64,000 nt of DNA from Neomelitea salexigens DSM 19753. Lineage in GTDB: Bacteria > Pseudomonadota > Gammaproteobacteria > Pseudomonadales > Spongiibacteraceae. The position numbers were made by a program, and so were the translations under genes. This document shows, piece after piece, positions 1 through 10,367 of this stretch (positions are counted from its first letter, which is position 1; each line of letters starts with the position of its first letter). Below the pieces are notes generated by a model. The model did no database searches. It worked only from the letters and a program-made list of their open reading frames with translations, and was not told the DNA's origin. The DNA is taken from the NCBI RefSeq assembly GCF_000422345.1, contig NZ_AULP01000005.1, positions 124,001-188,000 on the forward strand. Reading direction: 5' to 3'.

Positions 1-499
1 CATCCACCCCCGCTGTGGGCTCGTCGAGAAACAAAATTTCAGGCTCGTGAGACAGGGCCTTCGCAATCATTACTCGCCGCTTCATGCCGCCCGATAGCGC
101 CATAATCCGCTCGTCTTTTTTATCCCACAGCGATAACTGGCGGAGTATTTGCTCGAGGTAAGCATCATTTTTCGGCTTACCGAACAAGCCGCGGCTGAAG
201 GTCACCGTGGCCCATACGCTTTCAAAACCGTCGGTCGACAGCTCTTGAGGAACAAGGCCAATAAGCTGCCTGGCACGCCGATAATCGGAAACAATATTGA
301 AGGCGCCGGCGTGAATCTGCCCAGCCGTGGCATTCACAATACCGCAGATAATACTGATCAAGGTGGTTTTACCGGCCCCGTTAGGGCCGAGTAACGCGAA
401 TATCTCGCCGCGCCGAATATCCAAATTGACGCCGCGCAGAGCTTGAAAGCCTGAGTCATAGACTTTGCTGACGTCTTTCACACTAATAACCGAGGACAC
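1..499 (-). CDS. ABC transporter ATP-binding protein (ABC-2 type exporter), 3' part outside window
   Basis: The N-terminal 166 residues or so of an ABC ATPase; the gene runs off the left edge. The reverse strand encodes a Walker A motif (GPNGAGKTT), a Q-loop region (GLVPQE), an ALSGGMKRR signature and Walker B ([11 protein letters not shown]). The short linker and signature resemble CcmA/YadG-type ATPases that energise ABC-2 membrane exporters; the permease would lie left of the window. I chose GTG at 499 because TTAGGAG lies just upstream. An in-frame ATG at 523 is possible but has no clear ribosome site. The substrate cannot be told from the sequence. Confidence 0.85.
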   Translation of the reverse strand, partial: MSSVISVKDVSKVYDSGFQALRGVNLDIRRGEIFALLGPNGAGKTTLISIICGIVNATAGQIHAGAFNIVSDYRRARQLIGLVPQELSTDGFESVWATVTFSRGLFGKPKNDAYLEQILRQLSLWDKKDERIMALSGGMKRRVMIAKALSHEPEILFLDEPTAGVD

Positions 500-711
500 A
501 AATGCTCCTAATTTACCCGCCATGCGGCGAATCGTGCTCGCCACGAGGCCAAAACGCTCCTTTCACGGTATGCTCGGTACACGACTAGCGCCCAACACAT
601 CACAGAGGGCGCGGGTGGTATGCGCAGAAGCAAAGCCGGAAAGATGCGGGGTTATAAAACACTGAGGTTTTCACACGCTGAGCGAAAGTGTCGCCCAGCT
701 TGGCGGCGCGT
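500..711. other. Intergenic stretch with no recognisable gene
   Basis: 212 bp between the ABC ATPase start and the 3' end of the TetR gene. Only short shadow frames cross it, and no convincing terminator or promoter stands out. Confidence 0.5.
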
Positions 712-1353
712 TCAACCGCTAGTGTTCAGCGGCCGACACTGTCGCCAAAACATGGCGGCGGCTGTGTTACACATTTCTTCTACGGTTGAGCTATCCAGAT
801 AGATACCATCGATCAGCAAGCGACTCATACCGTGCAATGTCGACCAGCTTAATTGCGCGTAGCGCAGTGGGTCGAAATTCGCGGCGAAAATACCGCCTGC
901 CTGCAGCTGGCGAAAGTGGTCAACATACTCGCGAAATGCGGTGTAGGCCTCCGCTTTGAGGCTCGCCGTCAACGCCGCCGACTTCCATAGCTTGCCGCCA
1001 AACATCAGGTCGTAATACTCGGCGTTACTTACCGCAAAATTGACATAGCGACGTACAAAGGCCTGCAAACTGGCCTCGCTGAAGGTGTCGACATTCCATA
1101 GTTCGGCGTCCGAATTGACTTGCCGAAAACGGCGAAAGCCCTCTTCGGCAATACCGCAGAGCAAACTGTGCTTGTCGCTGAAGTGATGATACGGGGCGGT
1201 GCGAGAAACCCCCAACTCCTGCGCCAGACGCCGCATCGACAACCCTTCCTCGCCCTCCTCACGCAGTAGACGCGCGGCGACATCCAGTAGCTGCGCTCGC
1301 AGATCACCGTGATGGTAGGCGCCGGATGGCTTGTTAGCAGGGGCTTGGGACAT
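712..1353 (-). CDS. TetR/AcrR family transcriptional regulator
   Basis: 213 residues. The N-terminal helix-turn-helix (about residues 18-60) shows the TetR pattern, with LLDVAARLLREEGEEGLSMR, then LAQELGVSRTAPYHHFSDK and a following aromatic-rich stretch. The remainder is the variable ligand-binding and dimerisation domain, with a C-terminal half like the WHG-type TetR_C group. The gene is divergent from the FadH-like reductase at 1465, and the 111-bp gap holds palindromic TTGAC-type sites. The simplest reading is a repressor of itself and the reductase, released by an acyl-CoA or enone-like ligand. The regulatory link is inferred from position; the family assignment is seen directly. Confidence 0.88.
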   Translation of the reverse strand: MSQAPANKPSGAYHHGDLRAQLLDVAARLLREEGEEGLSMRRLAQELGVSRTAPYHHFSDKHSLLCGIAEEGFRRFRQVNSDAELWNVDTFSEASLQAFVRRYVNFAVSNAEYYDLMFGGKLWKSAALTASLKAEAYTAFREYVDHFRQLQAGGIFAANFDPLRYAQLSWSTLHGMSRLLIDGIYLDSSTVEEMCNTAAAMFWRQCRPLNTSG

Positions 1354-1390
1354 GGCGGCAATATATCAGCCACCGCCGATAGCGTCCATC

Positions 1391-1403
1391 TTGACAGCGT
1401 CAA
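1391..1403. promoter_or_regulatory. Palindromic operator candidate for the TetR regulator, overlapping a -35 element
   Basis: TTGACAGCGTCAA is a perfect 5-bp inverted repeat around AGC. Its first six bases (TTGACA, 1391-1396) also form a consensus -35 box for the rightward gene, with TAGCCT at 1414-1419 at 17-nt spacing. A near-copy lies 36 bp downstream. Binding here by the divergent TetR protein is inferred. Confidence 0.6.
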
Positions 1404-1426
1404 CATTTGCCTCTAGCCTTAGAATC

Positions 1427-1439
1427 TGGACAGCGTCAA
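1427..1439. promoter_or_regulatory. Second operator-like copy in the TetR/fadH gap
   Basis: TGGACAGCGTCAA matches the upstream palindrome in 12 of 13 positions, with centres 36 bp apart. It lies 25 bp before the reductase start codon. A further partial ACGTCAA follows at 1443-1449. Confidence 0.5.
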
Positions 1440-1452
1440 GTTACGTCAATGA

Positions 1453-3480
<2,028 letters not shown>

Positions 3481-3492
3481 TCATCGCCTCGC

Positions 3493-3525
3493 CCCCCTTC
3501 CTGCGTATACTGCACAGGAAGGGGG
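3493..3525. other. Perfect 11-bp stem-loop before the MBL-fold hydrolase gene
   Basis: CCCCCTTCCTG (3493-3503) pairs with CAGGAAGGGGG (3515-3525) across an 11-nt loop. No T tract follows, so it is not a standard terminator. The right arm contains the purine-rich sequence just ahead of the ATG at 3534, so folding could hide the ribosome-binding site. It may alternatively mark the 3' end of the fadH transcript. Confidence 0.5.
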
Positions 3526-3533
3526 AAAGCACG

Positions 3534-4625
3534 ATGCTCACACAAAACCACACAGCGGGGCGCTATCAGCGCTGCGCTGTCGTGTTACTTATCAGCCTGA
3601 CACTGGCAATCGTAAACCCCCTGCATGCCGAGACGGCAACGCCGGCTCATCATGGCGAGGGTGAATTCCGCAATCCTCATTGGCCAACGTTCAACAAGAG
3701 CCTCTGGGAATTACTTCGACTGCGCTTTTTCTCCGACTTAACCATTGCCGACCAAGCCTCTCAAAGCCACCGCATTCGCGTTGTCAGCGAGGTCGTCGAT
3801 CTTCATATTTCCCCGTCAGCCCCCCTGCAAGTAACATGGTTAGGGCACTCCAGCTTTTTACTGCAATACCGGGGATTAGCCATTCTGACCGACCCTATTT
3901 TTTCTCGGCGCGCGTCGCCGGTGCAATGGCTCGGCCCGGAGCGTTTGGTTGCCCAACCCATTGGCCCATCACAGTTGCCACCGATTGATGTGGTGATTAT
4001 CTCCCACGATCACTACGACCACTTAGATGAACGCAGCATTCGCGCACTGGGCAATCAGCCGGTTTACCTGGTACCACTCAAACTGGGTCAAACCCTGCGA
4101 GACTTCGATATCGCCGCGACAAGAATCGTCGAACGCGACTGGTGGCAAGCATTCAAAATTGGCCCCTTAGTAGTCACCGCCACGCCGGCGCAACATTGGT
4201 CAGGCAGAGGCGTTGCAGACCGCTTCAAAACACTGTGGGCCTCCTGGCACCTGCACATTGATGACCGACAACTATGGTTTGGCGGCGACACCGGCTACAA
4301 CCCAGTACAGTTCAAAGCCATTGGCGAGCGCTTTCCCGGCATCGACTTGGCCCTGATACCCATTGGCGCCTATAAGCCGAGAAGTTTCTTAAAGGAGCAG
4401 CATGTAGACCCCGCCGAGGCGGTGCAGATTCATCGAGATATTGGTGCAGCGCAAAGTATCGGCATACACTGGGCAACCTTTCAGTTGTCGTCGGAAGATA
4501 TCGACGCCCCGCAGCGCGACTTGCGCAGCGCAGTTAAAAACGTCGGCTTGCCAGCCAGCAGCTTCGACACCATGCAAATTGGCGAAACTCGACAGCTTAT
4601 GCCGTCACAAATTATTCATCCATAA
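3534..4625 (+). CDS. Metallo-beta-lactamase-fold hydrolase, NAPE-PLD-like, exported
   Basis: 363 residues. The hydrophobic N-terminus (CAVVLLISLTLAIVNPLHAE, about residues 19-38) looks like a signal peptide with an AxA-like end. The body follows N-acyl-phosphatidylethanolamine phospholipase D-like and UlaG-like proteins: WLGHSSFLLQYRG, LTDPIFSRRASPVQ, the zinc motif H158-D-H160-Y-D162-H163, then ATPAQHWSGRG, WFGGDTGYN and HWATFQLS carrying later metal ligands. It probably hydrolyses a phosphodiester or related lipid in the periplasm or inner membrane; the substrate is unknown. The next gene starts 34 bp downstream, so the two may be co-transcribed. Confidence 0.82.
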   Translation: MLTQNHTAGRYQRCAVVLLISLTLAIVNPLHAETATPAHHGEGEFRNPHWPTFNKSLWELLRLRFFSDLTIADQASQSHRIRVVSEVVDLHISPSAPLQVTWLGHSSFLLQYRGLAILTDPIFSRRASPVQWLGPERLVAQPIGPSQLPPIDVVIISHDHYDHLDERSIRALGNQPVYLVPLKLGQTLRDFDIAATRIVERDWWQAFKIGPLVVTATPAQHWSGRGVADRFKTLWASWHLHIDDRQLWFGGDTGYNPVQFKAIGERFPGIDLALIPIGAYKPRSFLKEQHVDPAEAVQIHRDIGAAQSIGIHWATFQLSSEDIDAPQRDLRSAVKNVGLPASSFDTMQIGETRQLMPSQIIHP

Positions 4626-4659
4626 TCGGCACACTGACACCTTTTACTCAGGTCATTCT

Positions 4660-5562
4660 ATGTCTCGTTTTCCGACCGTTTTATTATTCGCACTGCCGTT
4701 GCTGCTAGCCATAGCCGCCAGTGCAACTGAACGCCACTGGCAGACCCAAGAGTACACGCTGAATCAGCGCCCCTTGTCAGAATTGAGCGGACTTGCGGCG
4801 AGCGGCGCCCACCCCGGTTACTATTGGGCGCACAATGACAGCGGTGACCGCCCCACCTTGTATCTGATCAAGCCCGGCGAGGACAACCTTAAATTGGTGA
4901 GCGTGCGCGGTGCCAGCGCCGCCGACTGGGAAGACATGGCGAGCTACAGCGAGGGCGGCGCGCACTATCTACTCGTCGGTGATATTGGAGATAACCTGGC
5001 GATTCGACCGATGATCGATATTTACCTGTTGATAGAGGGCGGGTCCCCGCAGACACCATCACTAACCCTACTGCGGCGCTATACCCTGGTTTTCGATGGC
5101 GGCCCCCGCGATGTAGAGGGGCTTGCCGTGGACCCCGAGCAACGCATGGCCTACCTGCTGAGCAAGAGAGAACGCCACCCGAAACTGTACCGTTTTTCGC
5201 TGGACAGCCTGCCCGGCGAACCGCTGCTGCTCAGTGCACTGGGCGAGATCAAAAGCCTGCCCACCCCTGACTCACACTCCCCGCAAAGAAAGGGCGGCAT
5301 TACCCAGCACTCCCCCACCGGCTTAGACTTCGCCGCCGATGGTAGCGCGGCGGTAATCAGTACCCTCGGAGAGAGTTACTATTTTGCGCGGCAGGAACAG
5401 CAAAGCTGGCTAAGTGTGTTGAACACGCCTCCCCAACCACTGGGCGCACCGCCATTGCGGCAAGCGGAATCGATCGCCATCAGCCGCGATGGCAATACAA
5501 TATTACTGGGTAGCGAAGGCCTTCCAACAAAGCTGCTAAGCTTTGAGCCTACATCGCATTGA
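4660..5562 (+). CDS. Secreted propeller-like protein of unknown function
   Basis: 300 residues from ATG 4660; the frame is open further upstream, but this start gives a clean signal peptide (LLFALPLLLAIAASATE). The mature part has repeated short beta elements (YYWAHNDSGDRPTLYLI, HYLLVGDIGDN, MAYLLSKRERHPKLYRF, GNTILLGSEG) spaced like beta-propeller blades. Together with DxxDxEGLA-like segments (GGPRDVEGLAVDPEQ) they recall esterase-like/phytase-like propellers. No catalytic residues can be assigned. It directly follows the MBL-fold gene, so both products may act in the periplasm. Confidence 0.6.
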   Translation: MSRFPTVLLFALPLLLAIAASATERHWQTQEYTLNQRPLSELSGLAASGAHPGYYWAHNDSGDRPTLYLIKPGEDNLKLVSVRGASAADWEDMASYSEGGAHYLLVGDIGDNLAIRPMIDIYLLIEGGSPQTPSLTLLRRYTLVFDGGPRDVEGLAVDPEQRMAYLLSKRERHPKLYRFSLDSLPGEPLLLSALGEIKSLPTPDSHSPQRKGGITQHSPTGLDFAADGSAAVISTLGESYYFARQEQQSWLSVLNTPPQPLGAPPLRQAESIAISRDGNTILLGSEGLPTKLLSFEPTSH

Positions 5563-5599
5563 GCCCAGCGGGGCTCACACAGTATAAGGACGTCTGCCT

Positions 5600-5989
5600 A
5601 TGCACCCCACAATAAAAAGTTGGCACCAACTGCTAAGCCGCCGCGATACAACCGGCTTGGAAAATTTACTCTCCGATGACGCCGTATTTCACTCGCCCAT
5701 CGTCCACACCCCGCAGCGCGGCAAGGGCGTCACCGCACTGTATTTGTCTGCGGCGTTTCAAGTGTTGGTAAATGACAGTTTTCACTACGTGCGCGAGGTC
5801 GAGGGCGCCAATGACGCAGTGCTGGAATTCGCGGTCGTCATCGATGGCGTTCAGGTCAACGGCGTGGATATGATTCGCTGGAATGCAGAGGGGAAAATCA
5901 CCGACTTTAAAGTGATGCTGCGACCACTCAAAGCGATTAATTTGATACACCAAAAAATGGCAGAGATGCTGGACGCGCTAGCTTCGTAA
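5600..5989 (+). CDS. NTF2-like/SnoaL-type small protein
   Basis: 129 residues with a cone-shaped NTF2-like fold pattern: an N-terminal helix (TIKSWHQLLSRRDTTGLENL), then LLSDDAVFHSPIV, a central strand set, and a C-terminal WNAEGKITDFKVMLRPLKA segment typical of SnoaL-like proteins. AAGGA lies 12 nt before the ATG. Such proteins may be enzymes, ligand binders or chaperone-like; no active-site residue stands out. Confidence 0.75.
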   Translation: MHPTIKSWHQLLSRRDTTGLENLLSDDAVFHSPIVHTPQRGKGVTALYLSAAFQVLVNDSFHYVREVEGANDAVLEFAVVIDGVQVNGVDMIRWNAEGKITDFKVMLRPLKAINLIHQKMAEMLDALAS

Positions 5990-6036
5990 ACTGTGATTAA
6001 CAGGCGCTGGCGGCAAGGCCCCAGCGCCCAGGCCCA

Positions 6037-6420
6037 TTACGGGATAATGCAGAACATGGTGATGACGACGCCAGCACCGGCAAACCATACCAAGCTGCGT
6101 AACGCCCCCCAGTTAAGTAAGTAGCAAGCGGTGTAAAGCACGCGAATCGCCACATAGGCCATGGCCAGTATATTCAGAGTATCCGCAGGCGCATTGGAAA
6201 AATGCGCAATGATGACAGCCGCCGCAAACAGCGGAAAACTCTCAAAACTGTTGTTCATTGCCGCAACGGCGCGCGCTGGGCGCCCTTCCAGTTGCGCTAA
6301 CCACTGGCGTGGGTGATTGTTGTCGTAGGCCTTGCCACCAACCTTACCCCCTTTGGCCAGCAGGCCGGTCAGCGGTGACATCATCCCCGCAATCAATACA
6401 CACCATAGTGCTATTGTCAT
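6037..6420 (-). CDS. MAPEG family membrane protein
   Basis: 127 residues with four hydrophobic segments, as in small membrane-associated proteins of eicosanoid and glutathione metabolism. The family-typical stretch is NHPRQWLAQLEGRPARAVAAMNNSFESFPLFAAAVII, of which the part RAVAAMNNSFESFPLF is characteristic. GGGGGAAAACA precedes the ATG. Bacterial MAPEG proteins are thought to be glutathione-related membrane enzymes; the activity here is unknown. It points the same way as the acyltransferase gene upstream (6471-7193). Confidence 0.82.
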   Translation of the reverse strand: MTIALWCVLIAGMMSPLTGLLAKGGKVGGKAYDNNHPRQWLAQLEGRPARAVAAMNNSFESFPLFAAAVIIAHFSNAPADTLNILAMAYVAIRVLYTACYLLNWGALRSLVWFAGAGVVITMFCIIP

Positions 6421-6470
6421 TGTTTTCCCCCTTAGCGATTGATTAAGTGATTTATCGTTATTGAGGTGCC

Positions 6471-7193
6471 CTAATCATTGGGCCCCGGTTTCAGTAAACA
6501 GCGCAGCCAATTCAAGGTGCCATTTTTACCGAGCACCATTTTGTCTACACCATCAAAGAATTTTTGCAGCCCCTGCGGATCGGCAAAGTAGTCGGCGCGG
6601 GTTTTCATCGGGCGCTCGGGGTCGAGCTGCTTAACCACCTTGGCAGGATTCCCCGCCACCACAACATTGGCGGGTACGTCGCGAGTAACCACCGCCCCGG
6701 CGGCAACCACGCTGTTATCACCAATCGTCACGCCCTTTAGAACAGTGCTGTGGTCACCCAGCCACACATTGTTGCCAATATGAACCGGTTTGACTTCCTC
6801 ACTGCGCGCAGTGCGATCGTAGATGTCGTGCCAATCGCTGTCGGTAATGTAGACGCCATTAGCCATCATCACGCTGTCGCCGATCACGATTTCATCGCTG
6901 GCAGAGATCCGCCCGCCGGGGCTGATTAATACATAGTCGCCTATACTGATGCGCCCCTTGTCGGGTTCGCGCCCCCACACGCCGATCTTCACCCGCGCCT
7001 CTGGCTCTGCGATCACAGTGGCGCAGCGGCCAATCGAGACGTTGGGCCCAGATATGGAGATATACCAGGGTTTCATAAACGTGGGATAATCACCCATCGC
7101 GTCACAGGCGGGCCGCAGAAAATGCAGGGTGTACCAATGCCTGAAACGCAGATAATTTTTCTTCACCCAGTAGGGGCGCCGATCCTGACGCAT
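6471..7193 (-). CDS. Hexapeptide-repeat (left-handed beta-helix) acyltransferase
   Basis: 240 residues. The middle (about residues 50-195) is a series of hexapeptide turns: ISISGPNVSIG, RISIGDYVLISPGG, EIVIGDSVMMANGVYI, VHIGNNVWLGDHSTVLKG, VTIGDNSVVAAGAVVTRDVP, VVAGNPAKVVK. H185-like and other loop residues resemble xenobiotic/maltose acetyltransferases, which use acetyl-CoA. Extra N- and C-terminal arms (WYTLHFLRP and the basic LNWLRCLLKPG) suggest membrane association or an unusual acceptor. No sugar or lipopolysaccharide genes lie nearby to name the acceptor. Confidence 0.82.
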   Translation of the reverse strand: MRQDRRPYWVKKNYLRFRHWYTLHFLRPACDAMGDYPTFMKPWYISISGPNVSIGRCATVIAEPEARVKIGVWGREPDKGRISIGDYVLISPGGRISASDEIVIGDSVMMANGVYITDSDWHDIYDRTARSEEVKPVHIGNNVWLGDHSTVLKGVTIGDNSVVAAGAVVTRDVPANVVVAGNPAKVVKQLDPERPMKTRADYFADPQGLQKFFDGVDKMVLGKNGTLNWLRCLLKPGPND

Positions 7194-7273
7194 AGCGAAC
7201 TCGCACTGTTGTTATTGCCGCACAGTGTCGCAGGGCTTGAAGAGGGTAGCAATTCCAACAAGGTTACCAATTC

Positions 7274-7948
7274 ATGAAAAAAACCAGCGATGGCCGGCAG
7301 TCACGGCGCATCGAAAGCAGCCAGATCGCCATTCACGAGCGCTTGGAAGAGGTGGTGCGCAAACACCTTCACCACGCTTTTTTAAAGCCTTATGCCAAGC
7401 ACAATCAGCAGGCGTTTGACGAAGCCAATACGTGGCTGCAACAACAGCGCAGCCCTCTTATTATCGATTCATTCTGCGGCGTCGGTGAAAGTACCTGGCG
7501 ACTGGCTGAGCGCCATCCAGATTGCGCCGTTATCGGTATCGATAAATCCGCAGCCCGCCTCGAAAAGCATAGCTCGCACTGCCATCGCGCCCGAGACAAC
7601 TACCTGTTAGTGCGCGCGGATGTGGATGACTTCTGGCGACTGGCCTGCGATGCCGGTTGGCAGGCCGACGCCCACTATTTGTTATATCCCAATCCCTGGC
7701 CCAAGCCCGGACAGCTTAGTTACCGCGTGCATGGCTCGCCCTTATTTCCCAGCCTGCTAACCCTGGGTGGACAAATCGAGCTGCGCAGCAACTGGCCGGT
7801 ATACGTACAAGAGTTTGCTCACGCCTTGAAAATAGCGGGCAGAACCGCAGAACTCGGTACCTTTGTTGCCGAACACCCGCTCACGCCTTTTGAAAGAAAG
7901 TACCAGCTCGCTGGCCAAACGCTGTGGCGATGCACCAGCTCCAATTAA
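7274..7948 (+). CDS. TrmB-like class I SAM-dependent methyltransferase
   Basis: 224 residues resembling tRNA (guanine46-N7) methyltransferase TrmB. A SAM-binding loop (IIDSFCGVGESTWRLAERHP) is followed by CAVIGIDKSAARL and the NPWPK motif in LLYPNPWPKPGQ. The usual TrmB sequence after this motif (K-x-RH-x-KRR) is replaced by PGQLSYRVHGSPLFPSLL, and the family's TD motif reads SN in ELRSNWPVYV. It is therefore a divergent paralogue whose substrate may not be tRNA G46. The ATG follows an AAGG-containing stretch. Confidence 0.75.
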   Translation: MKKTSDGRQSRRIESSQIAIHERLEEVVRKHLHHAFLKPYAKHNQQAFDEANTWLQQQRSPLIIDSFCGVGESTWRLAERHPDCAVIGIDKSAARLEKHSSHCHRARDNYLLVRADVDDFWRLACDAGWQADAHYLLYPNPWPKPGQLSYRVHGSPLFPSLLTLGGQIELRSNWPVYVQEFAHALKIAGRTAELGTFVAEHPLTPFERKYQLAGQTLWRCTSSN

Positions 7949-7996
7949 GCGCAAAACGATGCTGAATGCAGACGTAGGCGTTATACTCGGCGAGCA

Positions 7997-8815
7997 ATGA
8001 ATACAGATGACAACACCATGAGCAGCTCCGCCCCCGTCGACAAGGTTTGGCAAAGTATCCGAGAGGAAACCGCCACAGAAGTTGAACGCGAGCCTGTGCT
8101 CGCCAGTTTCCTGCACGCCACCATACTCAATCACGACCGTCTTGAAGATGCCCTGAGCTATCACTTGGCGCATATGCTGGACAGCCCCGCCGCGTCGAGC
8201 CTGTTGGTCCGAGAAGTTATCGACCAAGCATTTGCCGCCGAGCCCTGCATTCGCAAGGCATTGCGCGCCGACCTATGCGCCGTGCTGGAGCGCGATTCAG
8301 CCTGCAGCTTGTTGTCAGTGCCCTTCCTGTATTTTAAGGGTTATCACGCTCTGCAGTCCTACCGCGTTGCCCATTGGCTGTGGCGCCAGGGGCGCAGCTC
8401 ATTGGCGCTGTTTTTTCAGAACCGCATAAGCTGTGAGTTCGGTGTCGACATTCACCCTGCCGCAAAGGTCGGACACGGGGTATTGATGGATCACGCCACC
8501 GGCATCGTGATCGGCGAGACCGCCGTCGTCGGCAACAATGTTTCGCTGATGCAGTCGGTGACGCTGGGAGGAACGGGTAAGGAACATGGCGACCGCCACC
8601 CCAAAGTAGCAGATGGCGTATTGATCAGCGCGGGAGCGAAAATCCTCGGCAACATTCGCATTGGCGAAGGCTCCCATGTAGCGGCCGGCAGCGTGGTACT
8701 AAAAGCGGTACCGCCGCACAGCCTCGTCGCCGGAGTTCCCGCTAAGGTGATTGGCAAACCCGATACCGAGGCACCGGCCCTATCCATGAATCACAGCGCC
8801 TGCTGCGACGATTAA
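7997..8815 (+). CDS. cysE: Serine O-acetyltransferase
   Basis: 272 residues, close to E. coli CysE (273). It makes O-acetylserine from serine and acetyl-CoA, the first step of cysteine synthesis. An N-terminal helical domain (DKVWQSIREETATEVEREP) precedes a left-handed beta-helix with FGVDIHPAAKVGHGVLMDHA, GIVIGETAVVGNNVSLMQ and GGTGKEHGDRHPK. A catalytic His (H-A-T-G-I-V-I-G-E-T) is present, and the C-terminal tail is IGKPDTEAPAL. A TATACT hexamer at 7982-7987 would start the transcript almost at the first ATG, so the second in-frame ATG at 8018 may be the true start. The 3' end is partly duplicated downstream. Confidence 0.92.
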   Translation: MNTDDNTMSSSAPVDKVWQSIREETATEVEREPVLASFLHATILNHDRLEDALSYHLAHMLDSPAASSLLVREVIDQAFAAEPCIRKALRADLCAVLERDSACSLLSVPFLYFKGYHALQSYRVAHWLWRQGRSSLALFFQNRISCEFGVDIHPAAKVGHGVLMDHATGIVIGETAVVGNNVSLMQSVTLGGTGKEHGDRHPKVADGVLISAGAKILGNIRIGEGSHVAAGSVVLKAVPPHSLVAGVPAKVIGKPDTEAPALSMNHSACCDD

Positions 8816-8880
8816 GGCCTGTACGCGACAACAAATAGCCTGCTGCGACGATTAAGAACCTACACCCGAAAACATTTAGC
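8798..8880 (+). repeat. Degenerate tandem duplication of the cysE 3' end
   Basis: A 19-bp sequence containing the last cysE codons and stop (8798-8816) recurs exactly at 8838-8856. The following 20-22 bp are also similar (GTACGCGACAACAAATA against CTACACCCGAAAACATTTA), giving two units of about 40 bp. The second copy lies beyond the stop codon. It looks like a local slippage duplication rather than a mobile element. Confidence 0.75.
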
Positions 8881-8899
8881 CTTTTGCGGCACGTGCAGC

Positions 8900-9691
8900 T
8901 CAACCACAATTAGGGCGAATGCCCTGAGCGCGCGCCTGCTGGTACAGCGGCGCCGCTTTTTTCTGTTGGCGTTGCAAGTCGTTAATCCGGGTTTGGTGAG
9001 AGGGGTGGGTCGACATAAACTCGGGCGGCTGGCCATTGCCGGCGGCGCTCATGTTTTTCCATAAATCGATACTGGCTGCCGGGTTAAAGCCCGCTCGCGC
9101 CATCAGGTCCACTCCCAATACATCGGCTTCAGACTCCTGAGCGCGGCCGTAGGGCAGAACCAAGCCATATTGCGCACCGAGACCCAGCATACCCATTACC
9201 GTGGCTTTCTGTGGGCTGTCGCCCAGCAACACCGCCAGCAGCTGAGCACCAGTGCCGGTAACGCTTTGCAACGACATTCTCTCTGCACTGTGGTGAGCCA
9301 AGACGTGGGCGACTTCATGTCCGAGCACGGTTGCCAGCTGGTCGGCATTTTTCGCGACACTAAAGATGCCGGTATGCACGCCAATTTTCTTACCGGGCAG
9401 CGCAAAGGCATTGGCAGACTTTTCCTCAAACACCACCACTTCCCAACTGCCGCGCCACTGTGCAGGTAAACGCGCCGTGATTGCATCGGCAACACAGGTG
9501 ACATAGCCGTTGACCTTGCCATCGCGATTGACCGTCATCTTCTGCTTCATTTCATCGAAGGCCGCGACACCCATCTGCGACATTTCGCCGTTAGAAAACA
9601 ACATCATTTGTCGCCGCCCAGTGGGAGACTCAACGCAGGCAAGCAGGGTAAGTACGGCGGCAGCAAGGGCGACAATCCGTATTGTTTTCAT
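8900..9691 (-). CDS. M48 family zinc metallopeptidase, lipoprotein
   Basis: 263 residues, similar to the outer-membrane quality-control peptidases LoiP/YcaL. A lipobox ends at C19 (TLLAC). The zinc motif H125-E-V-A-H129 sits in VLGHEVAHVLAHHSAER, and E188 in ESEADVLG is the likely third ligand. A C-terminal THPSHQTRIND motif is typical of bacterial M48 proteins. It probably works at the periplasmic face of the outer membrane on misfolded proteins. It is a single-gene unit, divergent from tag. Confidence 0.9.
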   Translation of the reverse strand: MKTIRIVALAAAVLTLLACVESPTGRRQMMLFSNGEMSQMGVAAFDEMKQKMTVNRDGKVNGYVTCVADAITARLPAQWRGSWEVVVFEEKSANAFALPGKKIGVHTGIFSVAKNADQLATVLGHEVAHVLAHHSAERMSLQSVTGTGAQLLAVLLGDSPQKATVMGMLGLGAQYGLVLPYGRAQESEADVLGVDLMARAGFNPAASIDLWKNMSAAGNGQPPEFMSTHPSHQTRINDLQRQQKKAAPLYQQARAQGIRPNCG

Positions 9692-9794
9692 TCCTTCTCT
9701 CCAAAAAGCGGCAATCTATGAGTACGTTTGATACGTTGTACATTATGGCACAGGCTCCAGCCTGGCTGGCAATCACCTTAACTGAGGACGCCCC

Positions 9795-10367
9795 GTGAGC
9801 GAAGTGTGTGACTGGTGTGGCAGTGACGAACAATATCGACGCTACCATGACGACGAGTGGGGAAGACCCTGCAGAGACGACCACAAATTATTCGAGTTTT
9901 TGATTCTCGAGTCCGCTCAGGCCGGACTCAACTGGCTAACGATACTGCGCAAGCGCGAAGGCTATCGCAGGCTGTTCGCCAATTTCTCCGCGCCGCATGT
10001 GGCGGCATTTACGCAGGCCGATATTGAACGCTTAATGGCCGACCCCTCGATTGTTAGAAACCGCATGAAGATAGAAAGCGCGATCAATAACGCCCAGCGC
10101 TTTCTTGAAGTACAGCAGGAATATGGCAGTTTCGCCCACTACCTGTGGGGCTTTGTTGAGCACAGACCGATTCAAAATCAATGGCAAAGCCTGGCCGATG
10201 TCCCAGCCACTACGCCACTTTCAGATAACATTAGTAAGGACATGAAGAAACGCGGCTTCCGCTTTTTTGGCAGCACCATCTGCTACGCCTATTTACAGGC
10301 GATGGGCTTGGTTAATGACCATATAGTCAGCTGCCCAGCTCACCAACAATGTGCCGCCCTGGCCTGA
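9795..10367 (+). CDS. tag: DNA-3-methyladenine glycosylase I
   Basis: 190 residues, the usual Tag size (187 in E. coli). It excises N3-methyladenine in base excision repair. Family landmarks are CDWCGSDEQYRRYHDDEWGRP with the zinc Cys and His near the N-terminus, ESAQAGLNWLTILRKR with the catalytic-pocket residues, RMKIESAINNA, KKRGFRFFGSTICYAYLQA, and the C-terminal zinc H and C in NDHIVSCPAH. Translation starts at GTG, with GAGG upstream. Confidence 0.95.
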   Translation: MSEVCDWCGSDEQYRRYHDDEWGRPCRDDHKLFEFLILESAQAGLNWLTILRKREGYRRLFANFSAPHVAAFTQADIERLMADPSIVRNRMKIESAINNAQRFLEVQQEYGSFAHYLWGFVEHRPIQNQWQSLADVPATTPLSDNISKDMKKRGFRFFGSTICYAYLQAMGLVNDHIVSCPAHQQCAALA

